DNA of 64,000 nucleotides from JACDAE01 sp963717195 (GTDB lineage: Bacteria; Chloroflexota; Ktedonobacteria; Ktedonobacterales; Ktedonobacteraceae): assembly GCA_963717195.1 (NCBI GenBank), contig CAVQVR010000001.1:372001-436000 (forward strand), in the 5' to 3' direction. A program made the translations under genes and the position numbers. Shown piece by piece: positions 52,233-60,292 of this stretch. The notes beneath the pieces were generated by a model, which was not told the origin of the DNA, ran no database searches, and was given only the letters and a program-made list of their open reading frames with translations. Position 1 is the stretch's first letter. Each line of letters opens with the position of its first letter.

Positions 52233-52288
52233 GATGTCATAACGAGTTTTATGAAGGGTAGTCTCTCCACAAAACTCGTTATGACATC
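52233..52288. repeat. 18-bp inverted repeat beside the tandem array
   Basis: GATGTCATAACGAGTTTT (52233-52250) is exactly complementary to 52271-52288 around a 20-nt loop. Together with the 17-bp tandem repeats it forms a compact structured cassette of unknown role. Confidence 0.75.
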
Positions 52289-52436
52289 CCACCTTCTGTA
52301 AAACTTTTTTCTAACACAGGAAAGCGATAAATTATATTTTATGTTTTTATCCATGTGAACTCGATTCTCTTTATCGCGCATTGCAGCAACACAGAGCTGA
52401 ATGATGAAGCTTATGCTCTTCCCTTTCTGACGAACT

Positions 52437-52478
52437 TACTGGAATATGGTTCCAAAGGACTGGAACCATATTCCAGTA
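52437..52478. terminator. Hairpin downstream of the SUKH immunity gene
   Basis: A perfect 18-bp stem TACTGGAATATGGTTCCA (52437-52454) pairs with 52461-52478 around a 6-nt loop, 40 bp past the stop codon at 52519. It likely ends the RHS unit 2 transcript. Confidence 0.7.
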
Positions 52479-52518
52479 AAGAGAAACACAACCATTCTAG
52501 AGATTTTTCAGCGCGAGG

Positions 52519-53031
52519 TTAGCTTTCTTTGCCACTATCATCATATGCATCACCAATAGGAGCAAAGCCGGATCGCAACCAATACCAATATTGCCCTTGA
52601 TTCTCATACAAGCGTATCAGCAAATCAGTAAACGATGTCGCGATAATTGGGCAAGAACCTGCCACGCCATGCCGATCAAAGAAACTATCATAACATCGTC
52701 CCAATCTTTCCCGGCTTAGATCAATGGTCAGATAATCTCCATTTCCATCATCAGCGATGATATACCAGGTAGAAGATATATCATCTTCAACTACTTCTCC
52801 AACAATGACAGGATTTGCCAACACAAATTGTACTGGAGAAACAATAGTTACAGCATAATCTCTCCCCTCGAAAAGACGAACTCCACTGCATAATGTGTAG
52901 AAGCTACGAAGATCATCTGGGAAAAGATGTCCTTCATGGATAACTGGCATTCCAACAGGAGCAAACACCTGACAATCTGGTGTTGCTCGAATACGGGTAA
53001 TGAGGCCTCTCATGTCCATGTATTTCTTCAC
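52519..53031 (-). CDS. SUKH (SMI1/KNR4) immunity protein of RHS unit 2
   Basis: 170-aa protein with a SUKH pattern: LFPDDLRSFYTLCSGVRLFE, then STWYIIADDGNGDYLTIDLS and ERLGRCYDSFFDRHGVAGSC and a C-terminal FTDLLIRLYENQ helix. Its ATG overlaps the stop codon of the toxin tip (53028) by 4 nt, the tight coupling expected of a toxin-immunity pair. It probably blocks the HNH-like tip. Confidence 0.8.
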   Translation of the reverse strand: MKKYMDMRGLITRIRATPDCQVFAPVGMPVIHEGHLFPDDLRSFYTLCSGVRLFEGRDYAVTIVSPVQFVLANPVIVGEVVEDDISSTWYIIADDGNGDYLTIDLSRERLGRCYDSFFDRHGVAGSCPIIATSFTDLLIRLYENQGQYWYWLRSGFAPIGDAYDDSGKES

Positions 53032-53852
53032 CCCCCACGATAAATGTATCTATGAAATGCTTGATAGTATGTCTCTCTTGCTTCTTGCGGTACGTTTGCT
53101 GCATCAAACATACGTTCTGACAAATCATATATTTCTCTAGCAGAAACCTGTTGCCAGTCTACAACTCCCCCAACAGCTCTACCAGTTCTTTCAAAGAGCC
53201 ATGCTCGATATTCCGCTTTGGTTGCAGCATGATCAACGCTAGTCAAAGCAATCGTAGGATTATCACTAGCTCTACTTTCATAACTGGGAATATTTTCCGC
53301 TGCCCACTTATCTAATATCCCGTGATGATTTTCTAGTGGTGCATTGGATGGTCTATAAGGTACGACATCATTCGGACTACAATTATGCACGACCCACTGT
53401 CCCACACCCACCACAAAGGTGTGATCCTGCGCCACCTCCAGATTATACATCGTCTTGACCCCAGGCACGACCTTCCACCCCGTAATCACCCCCACCTGCT
53501 CATCGGCCTCCACTACATGCATCCCCAGCTTGATCTGCCCAACCGGCAAGAACCCCTTCTCCACGGTCAAGAATGGGTGCTTCTTGTTGGTGTGGATCAC
53601 CTCACTTACGGGCTTGGCTCCCCTGGCATGGGTGACATGCGTAATCGTGAGATCCACCAGATCGTTATCCTGATGAATCCACACATGCAGGATCGGCTTG
53701 AGCTCCGTCTTCTTCGCCGTCGGGTTGTACGCCACCACCTTCTCTCCCACCTTGAGCGTCCCAATCGCTTGCTCCCCCACCTTCGTCGCCACCTTCGTCG
53801 TAAAGACGAAACTACAGGCTCCCTCCACCAACCCCCACCACATCCGTCGCAC
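53028..53852 (-). CDS. RHS unit 2 end: PT-Hint domain and HNH-like toxin tip
   Basis: The frame holds the complete Hint domain (CSFVFTTKVATKVGEQ to VVHNC), nearly identical to that of unit 1. A tip of about 115 aa follows, with LENHHGILDKWAAENIP, ALTSVDHAATKAEYRAWLFE and MFDAANVPQEARETYYQAF. The His pairs recall HNH/endonuclease-type tips common at RHS C-termini. The Hint should cut after the Asn of VVHNC. Three small indels upstream (about 53826, 53990 and 54110) disconnect this part from the RHS core at 54094-58914; as sequenced, it could be made only from an internal start such as MRRMWWG, without a shell. Confidence 0.7.
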   Translation of the reverse strand: MRRMWWGLVEGACSFVFTTKVATKVGEQAIGTLKVGEKVVAYNPTAKKTELKPILHVWIHQDNDLVDLTITHVTHARGAKPVSEVIHTNKKHPFLTVEKGFLPVGQIKLGMHVVEADEQVGVITGWKVVPGVKTMYNLEVAQDHTFVVGVGQWVVHNCSPNDVVPYRPSNAPLENHHGILDKWAAENIPSYESRASDNPTIALTSVDHAATKAEYRAWLFERTGRAVGGVVDWQQVSAREIYDLSERMFDAANVPQEARETYYQAFHRYIYRGG

Positions 53853-54093
53853 CCGACTCCGCTACATCGGCCACCCCCTTCTCCGCGATCTCCGCCCCCA
53901 CTTCCGCCGCTCGCGCCGCCTCTCCCTCTCCATCGAGCATGTTGATTTCATTGAAGATCGTCACGCCCATATCCGGCCCCGCTGCTACCTTTGTCCCATC
54001 AGCTCGCATTGGCGTCCGTCAACGTCTGCACATAATGCCACATCCCCGAAACATTAAACACCAGATCGATCGCTTGCCACAAGACCTTGCCCG
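53853..54093 (-). other. Frame-scrambled linker between RHS core 2 and its Hint domain
   Basis: This is the equivalent of the linker in unit 1 (about 47340-47640). Compared with it, a base is lost at about 54110 (CGAGGAGAG to CGAGAGAG), a T is gained at about 53990 (ACCTTG to ACCTTTG) and two bases are lost at about 53826. Short stretches such as INMLDGEGEAARAAEVG remain readable in different frames. Confidence 0.7.
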
Positions 54094-57000
54094 CTACCCC
54101 AGCGACCGAGAGAGCGCACTGACGACCTGCGTCACCGATGGCGCTCCCGGTTGCGGATCCGGCGTCGGCGTCGGTGGTGGTGGTGGTGGTGGTGGGGATG
54201 ATGGTGGCGGTGGGGATCCTCCGCCACCCTCATTACAGTCCCCCTCGTCACTACAAATGTGCATCGTTCCAGTGGGATCGGTCTTCGTCTCCGGGCTATC
54301 CCCCACATAGGCGTAGGGATCCTGGCCCATGGTGTTGGTCTGCACCGTATCCGCTCGCGTGAAACGCCCACTCACCGGATCATAATAACGTGCATTGTCA
54401 TACAACAACCCGCTGCGTTGATCCAACCGCTGCCCCGCAAAACTATAATCGGTGGGCATGATCTGATCATTGTAACGCACCTGCCCATACGGCGCGAACA
54501 ATTGCACCGCCTGCACACTGCCATCGGAATTCAAGGCAACACTGTCACTGCCCAGGAAGTCGGGCACCAGGTACGACAGGATCGCTCCCTTGCGCATCGC
54601 CACCCGTTGCCCCGACACGTTGTAATAGTTCGTGACCGTCGTGACCCCTGCCGCGATATCCACCTCGGTCAGATTGTCAAACGTGATCGTGTCGCTACTC
54701 GTGGTCGTCCCGTTGGTGGTCGTACTGCTGCGCGTGAGCACCCGGTTGCCTTCGTTGTCATAGAGATACTGATCGTTCTCGCCCAGTCCGGTGGGTGCCG
54801 TCCAACTCACCAGCCGCCCGACGTTGTCATAGCTCATGGTTGCGCCCGTTTGCGTTCCCGCGGCACAACTCTGGCTGCCCGTCGTATCGGTCGTACGACA
54901 GGTCATATTGCCCATGGCGTCATAACTGGCATATTGGTTGGGCACCGTACTCAGATTGGTTGCCGCATGCACATGCGAGGGATCATTGTAGGAAAGCGTT
55001 CCCGCTCCTCCCTGGATCAGACGATCGATCGCATCATAGCTGTACGCCTGCGCATACGCCGTCGTCGTACTTCCACCCGGCGTCGAGCCACAATGATCGC
55101 CTCCCGTTGGCGTGCCACTGTTGCCCGCCCACGTTAAGCGTCCCAACGCATCATAACAGAACGATTGATTGTCCGTCAGGCTCCCTCCACTTGTCGTTGG
55201 CAGGGTTGTGGAGAGTTGGAGCACGTTGCCGTCATTGTCCAGCGTACGCGTTAGACTCCAGAATGGCGTGCTGGCTCCCGTCAGGGTCGCGCTACTGCTC
55301 ACGGGACGCTGGATGCCATCATAGCCCATCGTCGTGCTGAAGACCGAATTCGTTGGCACACTCGTTTTCGCGGCGCTTCCTCCAATGGCGAGGCCCGCCA
55401 ATTGCCCCGTATTGGTGTAACTCACCTGCCCCACCAGGAAGGAAACCGGATCCGTGCTGCTCGTCGTTCCAAAGTACGTCGAGCGCAGATAGCCCTTGCT
55501 ATCATAATTGGACGAGAGGACTTCGCCATCCGGATACGTCAGGCTGGTGACATCGCCCACATCATTGTAGGTCATCGAGGTATTTTGGGTGGTCGTCTGC
55601 CCATCTGCCGTCACCGAGAGCGCATTGGCGACCGTCTCTCCACGTGTGTCGTAGCCATAACAGCGCCACCCACTGCCTGCCGCATTGCTGAACGTTTCCA
55701 CGATGGCTTTTCCAACCGGAGCTGACGTTCCGCCTGGGGCCGTACAGGCCGATGGGAACGTGACACCAGGGTTGCTGCTATTGTCGTAACTATCGTAGAA
55801 GTAGGTGGCGTAGGCACTACTTCCGCAGGGATTGACCTGGGCTGAGGCCGTGCCGATACACAGCGGACGATCCAATGCATCATAACTGGTATAGGTTGTC
55901 ACATTGCGTGGATCGGTCTGACTCAGCACATTGCCATCGGCATCATACGTGTACTTCCAGGCCGTATCGGAACTACTACTACACGAGGGAGGCAGCGGTG
56001 TATTTCCACACGATCCCAGGTCCGAGTCATTGTAGCCGGTGCGCTGTTTGAGTCCATTGAAGGTTGCGGTGGTTCGTGCCAATCCTGCTGAGGTGGCATC
56101 ATAGGTCACCACCGACGTGACATTGCCTGCCTCGTCCCGATTGTACTGCGTCGTCCGCACCACCCCGTAGGGATTGCCTATCCCGGTGTAGACCTGCACA
56201 TAGCGCTCGCGCCCCAACGCATCGGTGTAGGCGATGCTTTGATGCCCATAGGCATCCTGCGTTATCGTTCGCTCAAAGGCCGTGTCCTTATCCACACTGA
56301 AGCTGGTCAGACCCTGCCCTACCGTATAACTGGTCGTCGACTCGGTGAGGATGAGCGACCCTGTTCCATAGGAGGTACTACTGGTCGCACGCCCCAACGC
56401 ATCATAGGTCGTCACCGTTCGCGCCTGCGTCAGATCCGGGTTCGCATACCCCGTCGTCGCCGTCGCCGCTATCGCATACGGCAGACTCGTCGTGGTCGCA
56501 CGCCCCATAGTGTCATAGAGCGTATAGCTCACCAACAACGAGCCAGTCGCTGGCAGCTTGGAGAACTCATTGGGTCCCGGCGCTTGCGTCTCCACCACCC
56601 GTCCCATCCCATCATACCAGGCACGCGTGGTCGTCGTCGTGTTGCTTCCACTGGTGACTCGCGTCGTGGTGTCCAGTTCCAGACACGGACTCGTCGTGCC
56701 CACGCGACACGTATTGATATAGGTGTAGCTCACCGTGGGCTGACTCTGCGTATCCCCTGGCTTGATCTCCGAGGTCAAGCGCCCCAACGCATCATAGGTA
56801 AACGTCGTCGTCTGCCCATTGGCATCGGTGGTCGACATCAACCATTGCCCATACCCACTACTGGCCTGCGAGAGATCATAGCGATAGCTCACCGCCTGGT
56901 TCTTCGCATTGAGCGCCCTGGTCAGGTGCGTATCAAAGCTATCGTAGCTCGCACACGCGCTATACTGCCCCGATCCACTCGTGCAGCCCTGATGCCCATC

Positions 57001-58914
57001 GGGATCGGTGGCCGTGATCGGATTGCCCGAACTGTCGTAGCTGTGCAGCGTCGCTGAGGCCGTGCCCCCACAATTCGTCGCATCCACAAACCCCGCCTGC
57101 AACGTCACGGCGGGCACCACCGGCGCATGCGGTGGCGAGGGATTGCCCCCATAGACATACACCTGGCACCCATCGATGGTTCCCGAGGCGTCGCGATTTT
57201 GCACAAACGCCGGCAGATCCGTCAGATAGACGTTCCCATTCACGTTATTGTCGGGAAAGTACGACGTGGTCTGCACAAACTGCTGCCCTCCCACATCATT
57301 GCCCGTCGTATCCACCCGATTCACATTCCCATAATCATAGGCCGCTACCCCCTGATCATCCCCATCATAGGAGGTCGTCACCGTCTTATGCACCACCCGC
57401 GCATCACTCTTATACCCACTGATGCCCGTCACCCCATCCACCTGATAGCTGTCCGTCTGCGTCACCCGCGGATCACACACCACCACCGGGTTGTTATGGT
57501 CCAGTTCACTGAACAGGTACCCACTCCCCGGATCCACCGTTCCTCCCACTGCATTCTTACTCCCCGCCACTCCCAGCGGTGGACAGTTCATCGCATAGGT
57601 GTTGCTCGTCACCTGCATCAGTTGCCCGGACGCACTGTAGTCCTCTTCCTGATTGAGCTTGCCCGCCGCTCCCGGATCCTCATTCCAATACGGGGCCGGG
57701 TGACAGGCGTATTTGGTATAACAGTGAATGCTGCTATTGGCCTCGCCCCAGCCCGTCGTGGAGGCAAAGTAATCGATCTGGTAACTCTTGTCGGGATTGG
57801 TCACCTGCGCCTGGGCAAAGCTGGTGAATTGCCCATTGTAGTAATCGGTGTAGTCATTATCGTTCTGATTGCCCCACGTGTAACCATGCTGGCAATCACT
57901 GCACTGCTGTGCCGAGAGTCCGTTGACCGTGTACTGATACCCCCACGTCGAGCTGACCCCGTTGGTCACCTCGGTGCGCCCCACCAGCACGATGCGGCTC
58001 CAGTTCTCGTCATCGGCGGACCCACACAGGCTCGTGGGCGTCTGCGCTCCTGGGGCATCACAGGTGAACGGATCGCTGCCCACCGCGCCATGCGTGTTGT
58101 TGTGCGCCTCCTTCCAACTGAAGGTCGCGTGCCAGCCCATCCCATTATCAATGCTGCTGAGATAGGAACTGTTGTAGCTCTGTTCCCAGAGCACACATTG
58201 CGTGCTATTGAAACGTGGGATCGCCGAAGGACAGGGACTCTTTGTATTAGAGCCGAAGAGCTTGTCGATATAGTGTTGCTGCACACTCGTGTTATTGATA
58301 TAGCTCATCGTCGTCACGGGAGCACTGAGCCCATTGACATCGGTGCCCAGTTGCTGGATCTTCGTCAGGTTCAAGTAGCCCGCGATACTCTCGGAGCTCC
58401 CACTGAGCTGATCCACCCGCGTCTGCGGCCCTCCCTGATCATAGGAGAAGATATACTGCCGCAGCGTATGGCCATTGACCAGCACCTGCACATCGTTGAG
58501 CACATAGGTGTTGATGGCTTTGGCGATGCCCAATCCCTGCGAACTGGTGAGGTCCACTGGATCATCACAGCGATACGCTGTCGAGGTCCAGTTCTGACAT
58601 CCTGTCGTGTTGGTCAGGTGCGCTGGCTTCATCGAGGCATCAAAGACCAGGCGCACCTGCGGATGCCAGGACGCACACTGCGCACTCGCATTGGTAAAGG
58701 TTGTGGTATGGCAGGAGGGATCATCATATTCGATGGAAGAGATCACCGCATCGCGCACATTGCTCCCCGATGTGACGGTACGTTGATAGTTGATGCGGAT
58801 CTGGTTGCCATAGCGGTCCACGATTAGATCGAGATCCCACCGATACGTATTGAACGTGCCCAGAGCATCCACGGCCCCTTGCCGGGCGGGGTCCACACAC
58901 CCAAACTCTTCCAT
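54094..58914 (-). CDS. RHS unit 2: long RHS/YD-repeat core
   Basis: 1606-aa RHS/YD-repeat protein, the largest in the window. Repeats such as TFTYDALGRLTSE, YDADGNVLSQTDPRNVTTY and YDALDRPLC build the hollow shell that encloses a toxin tip. The RHS core end GLLYDNARYYDPVSGRFTRA and DPYAYVGDSPETKTDPTG is followed by a poly-Pro linker. The start at 58914 falls within a beta-rich SpvB/TcaC-like region with no signal peptide, so the 5' end is probably missing and a hairpin (58935) lies at the break. At 54110 a one-base loss shifts the frame and ends the ORF at SALSRSLG. About 1 kb of this gene is nearly identical to unit 1. Confidence 0.78.
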   Translation of the reverse strand: MEEFGCVDPARQGAVDALGTFNTYRWDLDLIVDRYGNQIRINYQRTVTSGSNVRDAVISSIEYDDPSCHTTTFTNASAQCASWHPQVRLVFDASMKPAHLTNTTGCQNWTSTAYRCDDPVDLTSSQGLGIAKAINTYVLNDVQVLVNGHTLRQYIFSYDQGGPQTRVDQLSGSSESIAGYLNLTKIQQLGTDVNGLSAPVTTMSYINNTSVQQHYIDKLFGSNTKSPCPSAIPRFNSTQCVLWEQSYNSSYLSSIDNGMGWHATFSWKEAHNNTHGAVGSDPFTCDAPGAQTPTSLCGSADDENWSRIVLVGRTEVTNGVSSTWGYQYTVNGLSAQQCSDCQHGYTWGNQNDNDYTDYYNGQFTSFAQAQVTNPDKSYQIDYFASTTGWGEANSSIHCYTKYACHPAPYWNEDPGAAGKLNQEEDYSASGQLMQVTSNTYAMNCPPLGVAGSKNAVGGTVDPGSGYLFSELDHNNPVVVCDPRVTQTDSYQVDGVTGISGYKSDARVVHKTVTTSYDGDDQGVAAYDYGNVNRVDTTGNDVGGQQFVQTTSYFPDNNVNGNVYLTDLPAFVQNRDASGTIDGCQVYVYGGNPSPPHAPVVPAVTLQAGFVDATNCGGTASATLHSYDSSGNPITATDPDGHQGCTSGSGQYSACASYDSFDTHLTRALNAKNQAVSYRYDLSQASSGYGQWLMSTTDANGQTTTFTYDALGRLTSEIKPGDTQSQPTVSYTYINTCRVGTTSPCLELDTTTRVTSGSNTTTTTRAWYDGMGRVVETQAPGPNEFSKLPATGSLLVSYTLYDTMGRATTTSLPYAIAATATTGYANPDLTQARTVTTYDALGRATSSTSYGTGSLILTESTTSYTVGQGLTSFSVDKDTAFERTITQDAYGHQSIAYTDALGRERYVQVYTGIGNPYGVVRTTQYNRDEAGNVTSVVTYDATSAGLARTTATFNGLKQRTGYNDSDLGSCGNTPLPPSCSSSSDTAWKYTYDADGNVLSQTDPRNVTTYTSYDALDRPLCIGTASAQVNPCGSSAYATYFYDSYDNSSNPGVTFPSACTAPGGTSAPVGKAIVETFSNAAGSGWRCYGYDTRGETVANALSVTADGQTTTQNTSMTYNDVGDVTSLTYPDGEVLSSNYDSKGYLRSTYFGTTSSTDPVSFLVGQVSYTNTGQLAGLAIGGSAAKTSVPTNSVFSTTMGYDGIQRPVSSSATLTGASTPFWSLTRTLDNDGNVLQLSTTLPTTSGGSLTDNQSFCYDALGRLTWAGNSGTPTGGDHCGSTPGGSTTTAYAQAYSYDAIDRLIQGGAGTLSYNDPSHVHAATNLSTVPNQYASYDAMGNMTCRTTDTTGSQSCAAGTQTGATMSYDNVGRLVSWTAPTGLGENDQYLYDNEGNRVLTRSSTTTNGTTTSSDTITFDNLTEVDIAAGVTTVTNYYNVSGQRVAMRKGAILSYLVPDFLGSDSVALNSDGSVQAVQLFAPYGQVRYNDQIMPTDYSFAGQRLDQRSGLLYDNARYYDPVSGRFTRADTVQTNTMGQDPYAYVGDSPETKTDPTGTMHICSDEGDCNEGGGGSPPPPSSPPPPPPPPTPTPDPQPGAPSVTQVVSALSRSLG

Positions 58915-58934
58915 GGCACAAAAGAGAAAGAGAA

Positions 58935-58973
58935 AGAGGAGATGAGAAATGGGGTATTTCTCATCTCCTCTTC
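58935..58973. terminator. Hairpin at the RHS unit 2 break point
   Basis: A perfect 16-bp stem AAGAGGAGATGAGAAA (58935-58950) pairs with 58958-58973, the same stem as at 44060. It sits at the 5' edge of the truncated RHS core, which favours a recombination-junction or terminator role. The remaining 58974-59086 gap holds no gene. Confidence 0.6.
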
Positions 58974-59086
58974 TACGATCACGGTACTTTGCTCCGACAC
59001 ACCAAAATCGGGTCGTCTATTAGGGCAACAACGCTGTTATCCTAAACACGCACAACCTTCTCCCAGAGTCAAGATGGTCACGATCT

Positions 59087-59629
59087 CTACGACGATCTGA
59101 TACTCTTTTGAATAATCTCCACCAAGTCTTCATCTGATAAAGAACTCAACTGATGGGTCAAGAGATTGATGATCACGCGACCTATCACCTGAAAAAACCC
59201 GATGGATGATCCAATTTCTCCATGGAGAGCACAACAGAATGATAAGGTTCCTCCACCAAGTGTTTGGAGTTGCTCATATGGCATAATCCCATCAAGAAAT
59301 CCTGCCACATATTCTTCTGGAAATCCTTTCCGTACTGTATCTATTCTTCGAGCTAAACTGTCCGCTACAATGTCTCCTTGATCATTCGAGACAGAGGCTT
59401 CCACGTGTAACTGTTGGCTCTCATCAGGAACAAACACTGCTCCCAGTGCCCCATAATGAGGCTTTGGTCCAAGTCTGATCATTTCAATTGCAAGTCGTTG
59501 CACGGTCTCAGTGTACCTTTTCGTTGTGGAAAGACAACGTTGGTCCACGTTTCCTACCTTATAGGTCCAGTCAGGCATCTCATTCAGCCAGATATGGATG
59601 GACCTTCCATTCAAGAGAAGCGTTTTCAT
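59087..59629 (-). CDS. Candidate immunity protein of RHS unit 3
   Basis: 180-aa protein (MKTLLLNGRSIHIWLNEMPD at the start) with no recognised domain. It begins 3 bp after the stop codon of the toxin tip at 59633, the normal immunity position. A hydrophobic segment (GEIGSSIGFFQVIGRVIINL) lies near the C-terminus, and SDEDLVEIIQKSI forms a likely final helix. No resemblance to the other immunity candidates is visible, as expected if it is specific to a different tip. Confidence 0.6.
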   Translation of the reverse strand: MKTLLLNGRSIHIWLNEMPDWTYKVGNVDQRCLSTTKRYTETVQRLAIEMIRLGPKPHYGALGAVFVPDESQQLHVEASVSNDQGDIVADSLARRIDTVRKGFPEEYVAGFLDGIMPYEQLQTLGGGTLSFCCALHGEIGSSIGFFQVIGRVIINLLTHQLSSLSDEDLVEIIQKSIRSS

Positions 59630-59632
59630 GTG

Positions 59633-60292
59633 CTACCTACGTCCCCAGTATTTGAGCCAATTGAGATTAAACCGTTCAGGGAAAAACTGTTCGATGACAT
59701 CCGGATGGTAAAGTGCAAATGGTGATACGCCGTAACGCGCTATGGCAGCATCATGTGCAGCATAGTAAGCTTCCTCGGTATATGGATCTCCTTTCATCAA
59801 CGTTCTTTCGTACAATTCATGCATGTAGAAATTGGTGTCTCCTCCAGTAATTTCAGTTCCATTAGCCAAAGCATCTTGAAGTCTGTCAATCATCGCTTGA
59901 TTCTCCGGAGCAATTGACCCATCATCCTCCGTCAAAGGCGGAGTTGACAAGTGTTCTTGAATCATCTGGATGCCTTTTGCCGACACATTCAGTGGACTAA
60001 TGTTTTCCGTATTTCCTTGCCCATTGCCCTCTGGTGGTGATGCAGGCTCACTACTCCCGGTCGATGGCTCTGTCGCAGGCTCACTCGGTGGTGTTGCCGT
60101 TGACCCGCCATCTAATCCCCACGACTGCGGATTCGCCTCTGCATCGCTCGTCTCATCGGGGAAGCTTGACATTCCACTGGCAATCGCCATTGCCTGTTCA
60201 TACCCAGAATCTCCTGGATTGAGACTCGTATACGTTGTTGACCCATCCGCATTCGTCGTCACGGTCATAATGGTTCCATCATTTGGGATCAT
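59633..60292 (-). CDS. RHS unit 3 tip, separated from its core by a one-base slip
   Basis: 219-aa frame with a linker (TVTTNADGSTTYTSLNPGDS, then Pro/Ser/Glu-rich), then a tip of about 115 aa. The tip contains LQDALANGTEITGGDTNFYM, HELYERTLMKGDPYTEEAYY and GVSPFALYHPDVIEQFFPER, ending LNWLKYWGRR. I have no name for this tip. The HEL and repeated Asp/Glu/His suggest an enzyme, but no fold is certain. There is no Hint domain here, unlike units 1 and 2. Removing one A from AAA near 60282-60284 rejoins it to the RHS core as QYDPNDGTIM. Confidence 0.65.
   Translation of the reverse strand: MIPNDGTIMTVTTNADGSTTYTSLNPGDSGYEQAMAIASGMSSFPDETSDAEANPQSWGLDGGSTATPPSEPATEPSTGSSEPASPPEGNGQGNTENISPLNVSAKGIQMIQEHLSTPPLTEDDGSIAPENQAMIDRLQDALANGTEITGGDTNFYMHELYERTLMKGDPYTEEAYYAAHDAAIARYGVSPFALYHPDVIEQFFPERFNLNWLKYWGRR

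Larger units (their letters stand above)
51798..52518. other. Noncoding stretch rich in hairpins and short tandem repeats
   Basis: 720 bp without a supported gene. It holds an inverted repeat at 51869-51908 (16-bp stem TTTGATGGTATAGATA, 8-nt loop), the 17-bp tandem repeat at 52170, the hairpin at 52233 and the terminator at 52437. A string near 52143-52170 (TTTTACTTATACAATAGATG) resembles one at about 45750-45770 next to the 45615 element. Confidence 0.6.

Noticed and set aside
57127..58827. 566-aa plus-strand ORF opposite RHS unit 2
   Set aside because: Long antisense frame caused by RHS codon usage; rich in His, Arg and Ile, with no start signal or family.
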